Source of the DNA: [Actinomadura] parvosata subsp. kistnae
GTDB lineage: Bacteria > Actinomycetota > Actinomycetes > Streptosporangiales > Streptosporangiaceae
Direction: 5' to 3'
Length of the DNA: 64,000 bases
NCBI RefSeq assembly: GCF_900323885.1
Contig: NZ_OOHJ01000018.1
Coordinates: 2,343,001-2,407,000, forward strand
Shown: positions 18,869 through 27,834 of the stretch, piece after piece
Layout of the letters: every line of letters starts with the position of its first letter
How positions within the stretch are numbered: the stretch's first letter is position 1
Position numbers and translations under genes: made by a program
Notes under the pieces: model-generated
Told to the model about the DNA's origin: nothing
The model's database searches: none
What the model saw: only the letters and a program-made list of their open reading frames with translations

Positions 18869-19872
18869 GAAGGAACTGGGCGGCCCGGCTGCGGCACGGC
18901 ACGATCGGCGGGCTGCGGGCGGTGACGCTGGAGAACGAGCGGCTGCGGGTGACCCTGCTGCCCGGCAAGGGCGGGGACGTCGTGGAGCTGCTGCACAAGC
19001 CCACCGACACCGACTTCGTCTGGCTGGCGCCGCAGGGGCTGCGCGACCCCCGCGAGCACCTCCACGGCGCCGCCGACGACGTCGCCCAGTTCGTCGACCA
19101 CTACGAGGGCGGCTGGCAGGAGGTCTTCCCGAACGGCGGCGCCCCCAGCGAGTACCGGGGGGCGCGGCTGGCGCAGCACGGCGAGGTGTCGGGGCTGCCG
19201 TGGGAGTGCGAGGTCGTGGCCGACTCCCCCGAGGAGGTCGCGGTGCGGCTGAGCGTGCGCACGCGGCGGCTGCCGTACCGGATGGAGCGGATCGTGCGGC
19301 TGCGCTCGGGCACGACGGCGCTGGAGGTCGAGGGGCGGGCCACGAACGAGTCGGGGCTGCGGCTGCACGCGATGTGGGGGCAGCACATCGTGTACGGCCG
19401 GCCGTTCCTGCGCCCCGGGGCCCGGATCAGGCTGCCCGAGGGTGTCACCGTGATCCCGCACGAGAGCGCGATCGATCCCCCGGAGCGCCGGGTGCGGGCC
19501 GGCGGGACGTGGCCCGTGGTGCCCGCGCACGGGGGCGGTGAGACGGATCTGAGCGTCGTGCCGGAGCCGGGGTCGCCGAGCGACATCGTCTACATGACGG
19601 GGTTCGGCGACGAGGGTTGGTACGAAATTTCCGGAAATATCGGTATGCGGGTTGCCTGGGATGCGACGGTGCTGCCGTACCTGTGGATGTGGCAGGAGCT
19701 CGGCGCGTCCACCGGCTACCCGTGGTGGGGACGGGCGTACACGGTGGGACTGGAGCCGTTCGCGGGCATGCCGACCGACGGGCTGGCCGCGGCCGTGGCC
19801 AACGGCACGGCCCTCGTCCTGGACCCGTACGAGACGAAGGTGTTGAGGTGGCGCGCGGAGGTGCTGGCATGA
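18865..19872 (+). CDS. Aldose 1-epimerase-like (DUF4432-type) protein
   Basis: 335 residues of the galactose-mutarotase-like fold: LENERLRVTLLPGKGGDVVEL at the start, DHYEGGWQEVFPNGG, LHAMWGQHIVYGRPFL and the C-terminal YPWWGRAYTVGLEPF, which are typical of the DUF4432/YihR-like branch. Such proteins interconvert sugar anomers, or bind sugars, in the cytosol. No signal peptide is seen. It is coupled to both neighbours by 4-bp overlaps, so it should act on the same sugar as the SDR that follows. Confidence 0.8.
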   Translation: MRRNWAARLRHGTIGGLRAVTLENERLRVTLLPGKGGDVVELLHKPTDTDFVWLAPQGLRDPREHLHGAADDVAQFVDHYEGGWQEVFPNGGAPSEYRGARLAQHGEVSGLPWECEVVADSPEEVAVRLSVRTRRLPYRMERIVRLRSGTTALEVEGRATNESGLRLHAMWGQHIVYGRPFLRPGARIRLPEGVTVIPHESAIDPPERRVRAGGTWPVVPAHGGGETDLSVVPEPGSPSDIVYMTGFGDEGWYEISGNIGMRVAWDATVLPYLWMWQELGASTGYPWWGRAYTVGLEPFAGMPTDGLAAAVANGTALVLDPYETKVLRWRAEVLA

Positions 19873-20639
19873 CGGAGTTCGACGGCAAGGTGGCGCTCGT
19901 GACGGGCGGGTCCATGGGCATCGGGCGCGCGGTGGTGGACCGCCTGGTCGCCGGCGGGGCATCCGTGGTGTTCTGCGGCGTGGACAAGGAGGCCGAGCAG
20001 GACGGCGAGCGCGTCACCGGCCGGATCGCCGACGTGCGCCGGGCCGGCGAGGTGCGCGACCTGGTGGAGCTGGCCGTCACCCGGTACGGCGGCCTGGACA
20101 TCGTGGTGACCTGCGCGGGCGTGCAACGGTACGGCACCGTCGAGGACACCCCCGAAGAGGTCTGGGACGAGGTGCTGGACATCAACCTCAAGGGCGTCTA
20201 CCTCACCTGCAAGGCCGCCGTGCCCAGGCTGCGCGAGCGCGGCGGCGGCTCGATCGTGGTCGTCTCTTCGGTGCAGGCGTTCGCCTCGCAGCAGCAGGTG
20301 GCGGCCTACAGCACCAGCAAGGCCGCGCTCAACGGCCTGATGCGGGCCATGGCGCTCGACCACGCGGCCGACGGCATCAGGGTCAACGCGGTCTGCCCCG
20401 GCTCGGTGGACACCCCGATGCTGCGCTGGGCGGCGGACCTGTGGCGCGGCGACCTGTCGCAGGACGAGCAGGTGGCGCAGTGGGGCCGCGCCCACCCGCT
20501 GGGCCGCGTCGGCCGGCCCGAGGAGGTGGCGGAGCTGGTGGCGTTCCTGGCGGGGCCGCGCTCGTCGTTCATCACCGGAGCGGAGCACCGGGTGGACGGC
20601 GGGCTGCTGGCGCGCAATCCCGCGGCGCTGCCCGAATAA
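19869..20639 (+). CDS. SDR family oxidoreductase, probable sugar dehydrogenase
   Basis: 256-residue classical short-chain dehydrogenase: NAD(P) motif TGGSMGIG (12-19), TCAGVQ in place of NNAG, active-site Ser133/134, Tyr147 and Lys151 in YSTSK, and the C-terminal FITGAEHRVDGGLL. It oxidises or reduces a hydroxyl. Next to a mutarotase-like gene and under the same predicted operator as the sugar importer, a sugar or sugar-lactone dehydrogenase role is likely. The start overlaps the previous stop (ATGA). Confidence 0.85.
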   Translation: MTEFDGKVALVTGGSMGIGRAVVDRLVAGGASVVFCGVDKEAEQDGERVTGRIADVRRAGEVRDLVELAVTRYGGLDIVVTCAGVQRYGTVEDTPEEVWDEVLDINLKGVYLTCKAAVPRLRERGGGSIVVVSSVQAFASQQQVAAYSTSKAALNGLMRAMALDHAADGIRVNAVCPGSVDTPMLRWAADLWRGDLSQDEQVAQWGRAHPLGRVGRPEEVAELVAFLAGPRSSFITGAEHRVDGGLLARNPAALPE

Positions 20640-20888
20640 CAGTTGTGAAATTACTGCCCCCGGAATGGGTCACGGGTTCCTCCGTGCGCCCACCCGAGGT
20701 GGCAACAGTTGCGTCAATGCGACGAACTCGCAGGTCACCGCACTGATACGAGTGGGTCTGGCGGGCCGGGCACGCGACCCTCACCCGGGCGCGAAGCCTT
20801 AAAGGGATCGGCGAGTCACAACGACTCGTGTTCGATTCCGCACGCTAAGTTACGAGGTCGAAATGACTCACCGATCGAGGAGAGACCT

Positions 20889-21308
20889 GTGAGGCTATTC
20901 AAGAAGGCCGCCGGCTTCGTCGCGGCGGCCGCGCTGTTCGCCGTGGTCGCCCCGGCTGCCACCGCGGCGGCAAGCCCCCGCTCGACCTGCTACGGAGGTC
21001 GCGTCTGCCTGTACGCCGGATTCGACTACAACCGCGGCCAGGTCGACCACTGGCGGGACTTCACCAAGGACGACTCGAACTTCGCCGACAACAACTGGCT
21101 GAACTGGGACTTCAGTAACTCCTGGCACAGCATGAACAACGAGACCAGCTCGATCAGGAACCGGGTCGGCTGCAGCGCCACGCTGTGGCAGCACCCCGGA
21201 TACACCGGCGCCCACAGCACGTTCACGCACAACTCGAACGACGGTTTCCTGGCGAACAACGCCATCGGCAACAACCGCGCCAGCGCGATCGACATCTGGT
21301 GCCACTGA
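20889..21308 (+). CDS. Secreted peptidase inhibitor family I36-like protein
   Basis: 139 residues with a signal peptide ending around ATAAAS. The mature part STCYGGRVCLYAGFDYNRG, then NNWLNWDFSNSWHSMNNETSSIRNR and a final IDIWCH, matches the beta/gamma-crystallin-like I36 inhibitor group (SMI type) common in streptomycetes. Four cysteines could form two disulfides. GTG 20889 has a strong GAGGAGA site. The 249-bp upstream region holds no gene. The target protease is unknown. Confidence 0.8.
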   Translation: MRLFKKAAGFVAAAALFAVVAPAATAAASPRSTCYGGRVCLYAGFDYNRGQVDHWRDFTKDDSNFADNNWLNWDFSNSWHSMNNETSSIRNRVGCSATLWQHPGYTGAHSTFTHNSNDGFLANNAIGNNRASAIDIWCH

Positions 21309-22219
21309 GCATTAAGGGGAGTGCCGGTTTCCGGGCTTGGCCGCCGGAAACCGGCTGCCGCGGACTGGTCGCGAGCGCGCTGCTGCTGGTGACGACCGCC
21401 GCGGCCTGCGGCGCCGACGAGCCCGCGCCACCGGCGCCCGTACGGGGCGTCACCTCCGTCTCGGAGCTGGTGCTGCCGTTCGACGCCTACAAGACCACTC
21501 CCCAGCAGCGGGCCGTCCTGGGCAACGCCCACAACCGTCTCGTCGTGCGGTGCATGCGCAAGCAGGGCATCGCGATCTCCCCGCCCGCCGAGGACCCGTC
21601 CACGCTGGCCGCGATCGACCCCGGCAACTCCCGCCGCTACGGCGTCACCGACATCGACGCGGCCCGGCGTAGCGGCTACCACCTGGCCCGGCCGCCCTCG
21701 CCCGACACCAGCGGCACCTGGGCGGGCAAGCTGTCCAAGCGCACCCGGCACCGCCTGTACGGCACCGCGGCCGACCGCGGCTGCCTCGACCGCGCCACGC
21801 TGACCCTGGACAAGGGGGTGCGCAAGGCGGACTGGCCGTGGCTCGGCCTCCAGGACTCGCTCACGCTGGAGCAGGCCGCCAAGCACCCGTCGGTCACCGC
21901 CGCGGTCAAGCGCTGGTCGTCGTGCATGCACCGGGCCGGGCACACGTACCCGGCGCCCGAGGCGGCCATCGCCGACAGCCGCTGGGACCTCGACGAGCCG
22001 GCCGTCACCGAGGAGGAGAAGCAGGTCGCGACCGCCGACACCCTGTGCAAGTGGTCGTCCGGCCTGGTCGCCGCCTGGTACGCGGCCGACGCCGACCTGC
22101 AGCGGGCCGTCATCCGCGACAACCGCGACCGCTTCGCCGCCCTGCGCGTCAACCTCAGGCAGCGCCTGGAGCGGGCCTCGCGCCTGCTCGCCGAGGAGGA
22201 AGGCCGCCAGGTCGGCTGA
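21299..22219 (+). CDS. Putative lipoprotein of unknown function
   Basis: The frame encodes a hydrophobic segment LVASALLLVTTAAACG that looks like a lipoprotein signal with lipobox TAAAC, then about 270 residues with paired motifs VVRCMRKQGI and WSSCMHRAGH, each one Cys in a short helix. No in-frame ATG exists near the expected start. GTG 21299, overlapping the I36 gene end, gives a plausible 36-residue signal region, but this is uncertain. The 3' end lies in a 48-bp tandem duplication shared with the opposite gene, so the last residues (about RASRLLAEEEGRQVG) may be newly acquired. Confidence 0.65.
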   Translation: MPLSIKGSAGFRAWPPETGCRGLVASALLLVTTAAACGADEPAPPAPVRGVTSVSELVLPFDAYKTTPQQRAVLGNAHNRLVVRCMRKQGIAISPPAEDPSTLAAIDPGNSRRYGVTDIDAARRSGYHLARPPSPDTSGTWAGKLSKRTRHRLYGTAADRGCLDRATLTLDKGVRKADWPWLGLQDSLTLEQAAKHPSVTAAVKRWSSCMHRAGHTYPAPEAAIADSRWDLDEPAVTEEEKQVATADTLCKWSSGLVAAWYAADADLQRAVIRDNRDRFAALRVNLRQRLERASRLLAEEEGRQVG

Positions 22220-22269
22220 CCGGCCTCACGCCCGCTCGCCGAGGACGAAGGCCGCCAGGTCGGCCGACT
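22174..22269. repeat. 48-bp tandem duplication spanning two convergent stop codons
   Basis: Copy 1 is 22174-22221 and copy 2 is 22222-22269, differing at only a few positions; the core GAAGGCCGCCAGGTCGGC is identical in both. Copy 1 holds the stop of the rightward lipoprotein gene. Copy 2 holds the last codons and stop of the leftward S10 peptidase gene. Confidence 0.9.
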
Positions 22270-23662
22270 GCTGCAGCCTGCTGGGCTCGTGCACGTACAT
22301 CATGTGTCCGGCCTCGTAGTACTTGAACTCGATGTTGCCGGCCAGCTCGGCGGGCACGGCCAGGTGCGCGAAGGTGTGCTCGGCGGCGAAGTACGGGGTG
22401 GCGCCGTCGTGGTAGCCGCAGGCCACGTGCACCCGCAGGTGCGGGTTCGTCCGCATGGCCGCGGCCAGTCGGGAGGCCACCTGAACGTGCGCGTTCTCGA
22501 ACTCCTTGTACGACCAGGGGTGCACCCGCGAGGTGAGGATCTCGTACGGCAGGTCGTTGGCGTAGCCCAGCTCGGTGCGCAGGTAGTGGTTGAGGGCGGC
22601 GCTGTACGGGCCCATGATGGCGTCCATGCTCGGGTCCGCGGTGAAGTGCTCGCGGCCCGCGTCGGGGTCCCAGCCGGTGAAGCGGCCGTCGAGGCGGCCG
22701 ACGATCTGGCGGCGCGGGCGCAGCACCTCGGTGAAGAAGCGGATGTGCTCGATGCGCAGGTTGACCCGGTCCACGTAGTCCTCGCTCAGCCCGGTCAGCG
22801 AGGCGACCTTCCTGACGGCGGCGGCGCGCTCCTCCGCGGGGAGGCGGTTGCCGCGGGCCAGCGCCCACAGGTAGTCGCGGTCGGCGTACTCCTCGGCCTC
22901 GCGCAGCACGTCGGCCAGCGGCCGGTCGCCGTGCAGGCCGTGGTGGTGGGCGATGGCCGCGTACGTCGGCAGGTACAGGGCGTAGGCCAGGTCGTTGCCG
23001 TCGTTGAACTCGCCGGTGATGAAGTCGAGCACCGAGGAGATGAGCATCACGCCGTTGAGGTACATGCCGTAGCGCGACTGCAGGTGCTCGGCCAGGCCGG
23101 AGGCCCTGACCGTCCCGTACGACTCGCCCGCCAGGAACTTCGGCGACATCCACCGCCCGTTCCTGGTCGTCCACAACCTGATCACCTCGCCGATGGACTC
23201 CAGGTCGCCGGAGAAGCCGTGGTACGGCTCCGCCTTCTCCCCTTCCGCCACCCGGGAGTAGCCGGTGGAGATCGGGTCGATGAAGACCAGGTCGCTGACC
23301 CGCAGCAGGCTCTCCTCGTTGTCCGCCAGCCCGTACGGCGGCGGCAGCAGCGCCCCGGCGTCGCCCATGACGACGCGGCGCGGCCCGAGGACGCCGAGGT
23401 GCAGCCACACGCTGGACGACCCGGGCCCGCCGTTGAACGCGAACGTGATCGGCCTGGTCAGCGGGTCGGCGCCGTCCATCGTGTACGCGGTGACGAACAC
23501 CTCGGCCTTCGGCCGCAACCCCTCGAACTTGCCGTCGGTGGTCACCTCTTCGCGCAGCACCACGGTGCCGGTCGTGGCGGTGTACGCCTCGCCGGAGGGC
23601 AGGGTGTGGGAGGTGGTGACCAGGTTGTCGGCGGGGGTGGCCGGCTTTGACTCTTCAGACAT
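22226..23662 (-). CDS. S10 family serine carboxypeptidase-like protein
   Basis: 478 residues with the alpha/beta-hydrolase layout of family S10: oxyanion region AFNGGPGSSSVWLHLG, nucleophile Ser181 in GESYG, an Asp in ACGYHDGATPYF and the His in EAGHMMYVH. No signal peptide is visible, so it may act in the cytosol, as in other bacterial S10 proteins. I start at ATG 23662 rather than the TTG at 23671. It begins 10 bp after the dehydratase gene and may be the last cistron of the GntR operon. Confidence 0.88.
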   Translation of the reverse strand: MSEESKPATPADNLVTTSHTLPSGEAYTATTGTVVLREEVTTDGKFEGLRPKAEVFVTAYTMDGADPLTRPITFAFNGGPGSSSVWLHLGVLGPRRVVMGDAGALLPPPYGLADNEESLLRVSDLVFIDPISTGYSRVAEGEKAEPYHGFSGDLESIGEVIRLWTTRNGRWMSPKFLAGESYGTVRASGLAEHLQSRYGMYLNGVMLISSVLDFITGEFNDGNDLAYALYLPTYAAIAHHHGLHGDRPLADVLREAEEYADRDYLWALARGNRLPAEERAAAVRKVASLTGLSEDYVDRVNLRIEHIRFFTEVLRPRRQIVGRLDGRFTGWDPDAGREHFTADPSMDAIMGPYSAALNHYLRTELGYANDLPYEILTSRVHPWSYKEFENAHVQVASRLAAAMRTNPHLRVHVACGYHDGATPYFAAEHTFAHLAVPAELAGNIEFKYYEAGHMMYVHEPSRLQQSADLAAFVLGERA

Positions 23663-23671
23663 GAGGACCAA

Positions 23672-24904
23672 TTATGGTCCGATTTCGACTGACATTTCCG
23701 GATCTGCGAAGCGTTCGTTCGGCACCGTCGCGTACCAGCCGGGCCGCCCCGGGTCGCGATCGTAGGGGTAGCCGCCCGTCTCCCGGTAGAACTCGGCGTA
23801 CCGGGCGACCCGCTCGGGATCCAGCCGCACCCCCAGCCCCGGCCCCTCGGGCACGGCGATGGCGCCCTCCGAGTACGCCATCTTGCCGCCCTCGATCACG
23901 TCGTCCCGCAGCTGGTGGTAGTGCGCGTCGGCGGCGTAGGTCAGGTTCGGCAGCACCGCGCCCAGGTGCAGCATCGTCGCGAGCTGCACGCCCAGCTCCC
24001 CCGACGAGTGCACGGCCACCCCGAGCTGGAACGTCTCGCACACCCCCGCCGCCTTCACGCACGGCCTGATCCCGCCCCAGAACGTCGTGTCCAGCAGCAC
24101 CACGTCGGCGGCCCTGCGCAGCACGTTCGAGGCGAGCTGCTCGAAGTTGACCACCACGGTGTTGGTCGCCAGCGGCACCCTGACCTGCTCGCGCACCGCC
24201 CGCAGCCCTTCGAGCCCCCAGACCGGGTCCTCCAGGTAGTCGTTGTTCAGGTGCTCGATGGCCCGGCCGAAGCGCAGCCCCTCGGCCACCGACAGCACGG
24301 CGTTCGGGTCGTACCTGAGCCGGTCGCCGGGGAACGCCTCGGCCAGCGCGCGGTAGCACTCCAGCTCGTAGTCCGGCGGGAACACGCCGCCCTTGAGCTT
24401 GTGCACGGTGAACCCGTGCGCCTGCTTGAGGCTCCTGGTGTGCTCGACGAGCTGCTCGGGGGTGCGGATCTCGGCGTGGCCGTCGGCGGCGTACCGGAAG
24501 AACAGGTACGAGGCGAACGGCACGGCGTCGCGCAGCCGCCCGCCGAGCAGGTCGCAGGCGGGCACCCCGAGGTGCTGCCCGACGAGGTCGAGGCAGGCGA
24601 ACTCGATGGCGGCCAGGAGCTGCGTGCGGTTGTTGTACAGCGAGGCCGTCGGGTTCGCGATCTTGAAGCGGAGCGCTTCGAGCTGGAACGGGTCGTGGTC
24701 CTTCAGGTACGGCTTGAGCGCGCGGAAGGCCGCCTCGGCGCTCTCGCCACCGCCGCCCATCTCCCCCAGCCCGATCAGCCCGTTGTCGGCCTCGACCTCG
24801 ACGATCGTGCGGACGAACCGGCCCCAGTGGGCGCCGTTGCTGTGCCGCAGCGGCGCCTCCAGCGGGACCGCGACCGTGGTGGCCCGGATGTCTGCGATCT
24901 TCAC
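23672..24904 (-). CDS. Enolase-superfamily sugar-acid dehydratase (glucarate dehydratase-like)
   Basis: 410 residues with the MR/MLE barrel. The base region HKLKGG at 168-173, metal ligands Asp199 (YDPNAV), Glu225 (LEDPVWG) and Asn248 (ATNT), and His299 in AVHSSGE follow the glucarate dehydratase pattern (KxK, D/E/N and a catalytic His). It would dehydrate an acid sugar to a keto-deoxy acid. The GTG start at 24904 overlaps the stop of the GH38-like gene (GTGA). With the SDR dehydrogenase and mutarotase it suggests a non-phosphorylative oxidative route; the sugar is not identifiable. Confidence 0.85.
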   Translation of the reverse strand: MKIADIRATTVAVPLEAPLRHSNGAHWGRFVRTIVEVEADNGLIGLGEMGGGGESAEAAFRALKPYLKDHDPFQLEALRFKIANPTASLYNNRTQLLAAIEFACLDLVGQHLGVPACDLLGGRLRDAVPFASYLFFRYAADGHAEIRTPEQLVEHTRSLKQAHGFTVHKLKGGVFPPDYELECYRALAEAFPGDRLRYDPNAVLSVAEGLRFGRAIEHLNNDYLEDPVWGLEGLRAVREQVRVPLATNTVVVNFEQLASNVLRRAADVVLLDTTFWGGIRPCVKAAGVCETFQLGVAVHSSGELGVQLATMLHLGAVLPNLTYAADAHYHQLRDDVIEGGKMAYSEGAIAVPEGPGLGVRLDPERVARYAEFYRETGGYPYDRDPGRPGWYATVPNERFADPEMSVEIGP

Positions 24905-27834
24905 TGGCGCGTCCCCCTGACGATCGCCACGCCGCACGCGGGCAGCGTCACCTCGGCTGTCTCGTGCCCCGGCCGCGAGACCCTGACCTCGACCGGCTCG
25001 GCGGCCAGCGACTGCAGCCGCACGCCGTCCCAGCCGAGCGAGGTGACCAGGACGTCCGGATGGTCCACCGACACGTACGTCTCCTCGCTCGCGGGGCTGT
25101 CGGTGATCAGCGCCCCGACGAACGGCTCGGTCAGCCCAGCCGCCGCCTCGGCCCCCAGCCGCCGGCCCGGGGCGCCGGCCCGCGAGGTCACCGCGTAGCG
25201 GAACGTGGTCTCGCCCTGCTGCTGCGCCGGGAAGTTGGTGTCCCAGATGTTGTTGAGCGCCCAGGAGTAGACGGTGCCGTCCTCGTGGTCGAGCGTGGGC
25301 GGGAACGGCGCGTACGGCATGTGGATGGTGCCGAGCTGCACCAGCGGCGCTTCCAGGGTGGCCCAGGCGACGGTCAGCTCGGGGTCCTCGAAGGCGATCC
25401 AGTGCCGGATCGGCAGCATGTACGCGGCCGAGCCCGGCACCCGGGGCACGTCCGGCCCGCCGACGCCGCCGGTCAGCTCCCACGCGGTGGGCGGGCCCGC
25501 CGCGAACGGGAAGGCCAGGAAGACGGCCTCCTTGGCGGGGGTGCCCTGCTTGGCGAGCTGGTAGGTCAGGTCGAGGCGGGGCACGCCGTAGTGCAGCTCG
25601 ACCGTGGTCCGGATCCAGTCGGCGCCCTTGCCGCGCAGCTCCACGACCAGCTTCTCGCCGACGGCCGTGCGCCTGACCTCCTTGATCACGGCGTTGGTGC
25701 CGATGGCGCGGTCGCCGAGCAGGGTGCGGTCGTGCGCGCCCACGTGGCCCGACAGGTGGTTGAAGTGGGGGGCGGTGGCGTACCGGTCGTAGACGTACTG
25801 GCCGAAGCCGGCCGCCGCGTCGCCGTTGACCAGCTCGCGGCCGGCCCGCTTGTCGAAGATCGAGGACAGGTAACCCTCACGGACGTCGTAGGTCACGCGG
25901 TAGAACTCGTTCTCGATCACGCCGTCCGTGACGAGCGGGACCGGCTCGGGTGCCTGGCTCTCCCCCGGGACGACGTCCACCCGTACATAGCTGAATCCCG
26001 AAATTTCCGGCACTACGGCGTGGATGTGCCGGCCGATCGGGCGGGTCGGCCAGTCGTCCGGGTCCACCAGCTCCTCGTGGTGCGGCAACGGCTGCCCCGT
26101 CCGGGCGTCCACCAGCGCGATCGGCACGTCCACGCCCACCACGTCCCGGGGCAGGAAGGCCCGCACGACGTCCGTCCGCGCGTGCGTGCCCGGGTTGAAC
26201 ACCGCGAACGAGGCCAGCGCCCCGCCCTCGGTGCCCGCCTCCGACAGCGCCGCCGCGAACCTGCGGACCCCCGCGTGCAGCAGGTCGGCCGCGTCGTCCT
26301 GGGCCGCGTACGCGCCCGACGACTTGCGCGTCCACTGCAGGCCGCCCGAGTCGCCCGCCTCCTCGGCGTCCTCCCACGGGTTCGCCGCGCCCCACGTGTG
26401 CTCGTTGAACAGCGCGACCTTGTCGTAGGCGGCGTCCACCTGCCCGGTCGCGTCCACGCCCGCCAGCGTGTGCAGCGTCTCGGCCACGCGCAGCGCCGAC
26501 TGCGCCCGCCGTACGTAACCGAGGGGGCGCGCACCCGAGCCGAGCCCGTCGGCCCACCAGTCGGTCCAGTCGCCCTCGTGCACGGCCAGCCGGTCGTGGT
26601 GGCGCGCCTCCACGTGCTCGAAGAAGTCGCTGTTCACGGCCGAGCGCAGGCGCGGATAGGCCCACTGCTCGTTCCACCGGCGGGCGATCGTCGCGGGCAC
26701 GATCGACGGGCCCGCGTTGTCGGCGTGCGCGCCCTGCACGCGCAGGTGCAGCACGTCCAGCTCGTACGGCTCCTTCGGCGCGTCCGGCCCCTGCCAGCCG
26801 AACGTCCCCGGCCCGTACGGGTACCCCCGGGTGGCCAGCGCCGACAGGTAACGCGGCAGCAGGTCGTCGGCCAGCTCGTACGAGTCCGTCAGCCCGACCG
26901 TGTTGCCCTCCATGTACGCCATCCCGTGCGGCGTGTCCGTGAACCACACAAGCAGTTCGTTCCCGCTCGGCGCCCGCCACCGGAACGGCCGGGTCAGCTT
27001 GTCACCGCCGTGCAGGTACGGCACGGACCGCCCGGCCCAGTTATGGGCAGCGGCCAGGTACCGCACCCCGGCCGCGTTGAGCGCGTCGACCAGCCCGACC
27101 ACGGCGCCGGGCACGTCCGTGTGCATGGCCGACTTCGTGGCGAAGCCGTAACGCTCTTCGAGCTGAGCGGTGAAGCGGAGCTGCCGGTGCAGCTCCTCCG
27201 TCGAGCACGCCTCGGTGTGCAGCTGGAACGGCAGCGCCGTCACCTCGATCGAGCCCGCCCTCGCCAGCGCCGCGAACGAGTCGACCATCTCCCGGGGCCG
27301 GGCCGCCAGCCACTTCAGCGCCGGCATCGACGACTCGACCGTCCAGCGGAACCTCGCGTCGTCCGGCCACGACGCCGTCTCCTCCGCCAGCCGCAGCGCC
27401 GCGTCGAGGTAGTCGAGGTGGTGGCGCAGCACCGTGCCCTGCGGGTCGGTGTAGCCGATGTCGAGATGCGAGTGGTGCACCACGAACACGTGCCACTTGC
27501 GCTGCGGCGTCACCGTGATCCGCGCGCTGCCGACCACCCCGGCGTCGTCGCGGCACTCCAGCGTCAGCGTGCGCGGCGCGTCCACCTCGGGCACCAGCAG
27601 CGTCACGTCGCTGCCCGACGCGCTGTCCACGCCGACCAGCACGTGCGTCAGCGGCTCCGTGCTGGAGACCCGCACCGCCTGCCGGCCGTCATGAGTGAAC
27701 AGCGGCAGCACCGCGACCCGCACCTCCAGCCCGCGCACGCTGATCACGGGCGTCGAGGTGTCGTCGCGCAGCGCCTGCCTGATCCCGTCGTAGTCGGGGC
27801 TCCCGAGGCTGCGCTGGAGCAACCGGCTGGTCAT
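24901..27834 (-). CDS. Glycoside hydrolase family 38-like (alpha-mannosidase-type)
   Basis: 977-residue cytosolic protein. Residues 121-125 (HSHLD, followed by IGYTD) and HTD at 238-240 fit the zinc ligands and nucleophile region of GH38, and a long C-terminal beta region follows, as in retaining alpha-mannosidases. GH38 enzymes cut alpha-mannosides, and some relatives act on other sugars, so specificity is open. No signal peptide, so it should act on imported oligosaccharides. The ATG overlaps the permease stop (ATGA), and the gene is in the importer operon. Confidence 0.8.
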   Translation of the reverse strand: MTSRLLQRSLGSPDYDGIRQALRDDTSTPVISVRGLEVRVAVLPLFTHDGRQAVRVSSTEPLTHVLVGVDSASGSDVTLLVPEVDAPRTLTLECRDDAGVVGSARITVTPQRKWHVFVVHHSHLDIGYTDPQGTVLRHHLDYLDAALRLAEETASWPDDARFRWTVESSMPALKWLAARPREMVDSFAALARAGSIEVTALPFQLHTEACSTEELHRQLRFTAQLEERYGFATKSAMHTDVPGAVVGLVDALNAAGVRYLAAAHNWAGRSVPYLHGGDKLTRPFRWRAPSGNELLVWFTDTPHGMAYMEGNTVGLTDSYELADDLLPRYLSALATRGYPYGPGTFGWQGPDAPKEPYELDVLHLRVQGAHADNAGPSIVPATIARRWNEQWAYPRLRSAVNSDFFEHVEARHHDRLAVHEGDWTDWWADGLGSGARPLGYVRRAQSALRVAETLHTLAGVDATGQVDAAYDKVALFNEHTWGAANPWEDAEEAGDSGGLQWTRKSSGAYAAQDDAADLLHAGVRRFAAALSEAGTEGGALASFAVFNPGTHARTDVVRAFLPRDVVGVDVPIALVDARTGQPLPHHEELVDPDDWPTRPIGRHIHAVVPEISGFSYVRVDVVPGESQAPEPVPLVTDGVIENEFYRVTYDVREGYLSSIFDKRAGRELVNGDAAAGFGQYVYDRYATAPHFNHLSGHVGAHDRTLLGDRAIGTNAVIKEVRRTAVGEKLVVELRGKGADWIRTTVELHYGVPRLDLTYQLAKQGTPAKEAVFLAFPFAAGPPTAWELTGGVGGPDVPRVPGSAAYMLPIRHWIAFEDPELTVAWATLEAPLVQLGTIHMPYAPFPPTLDHEDGTVYSWALNNIWDTNFPAQQQGETTFRYAVTSRAGAPGRRLGAEAAAGLTEPFVGALITDSPASEETYVSVDHPDVLVTSLGWDGVRLQSLAAEPVEVRVSRPGHETAEVTLPACGVAIVRGTRQ

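Noticed and set aside
21185..21298. Upstream extension of the lipoprotein gene to 21185
   Set aside because: It would overlap the I36 gene for more than 100 bp with a His/Arg/Gln-rich sequence that mirrors the other frame.
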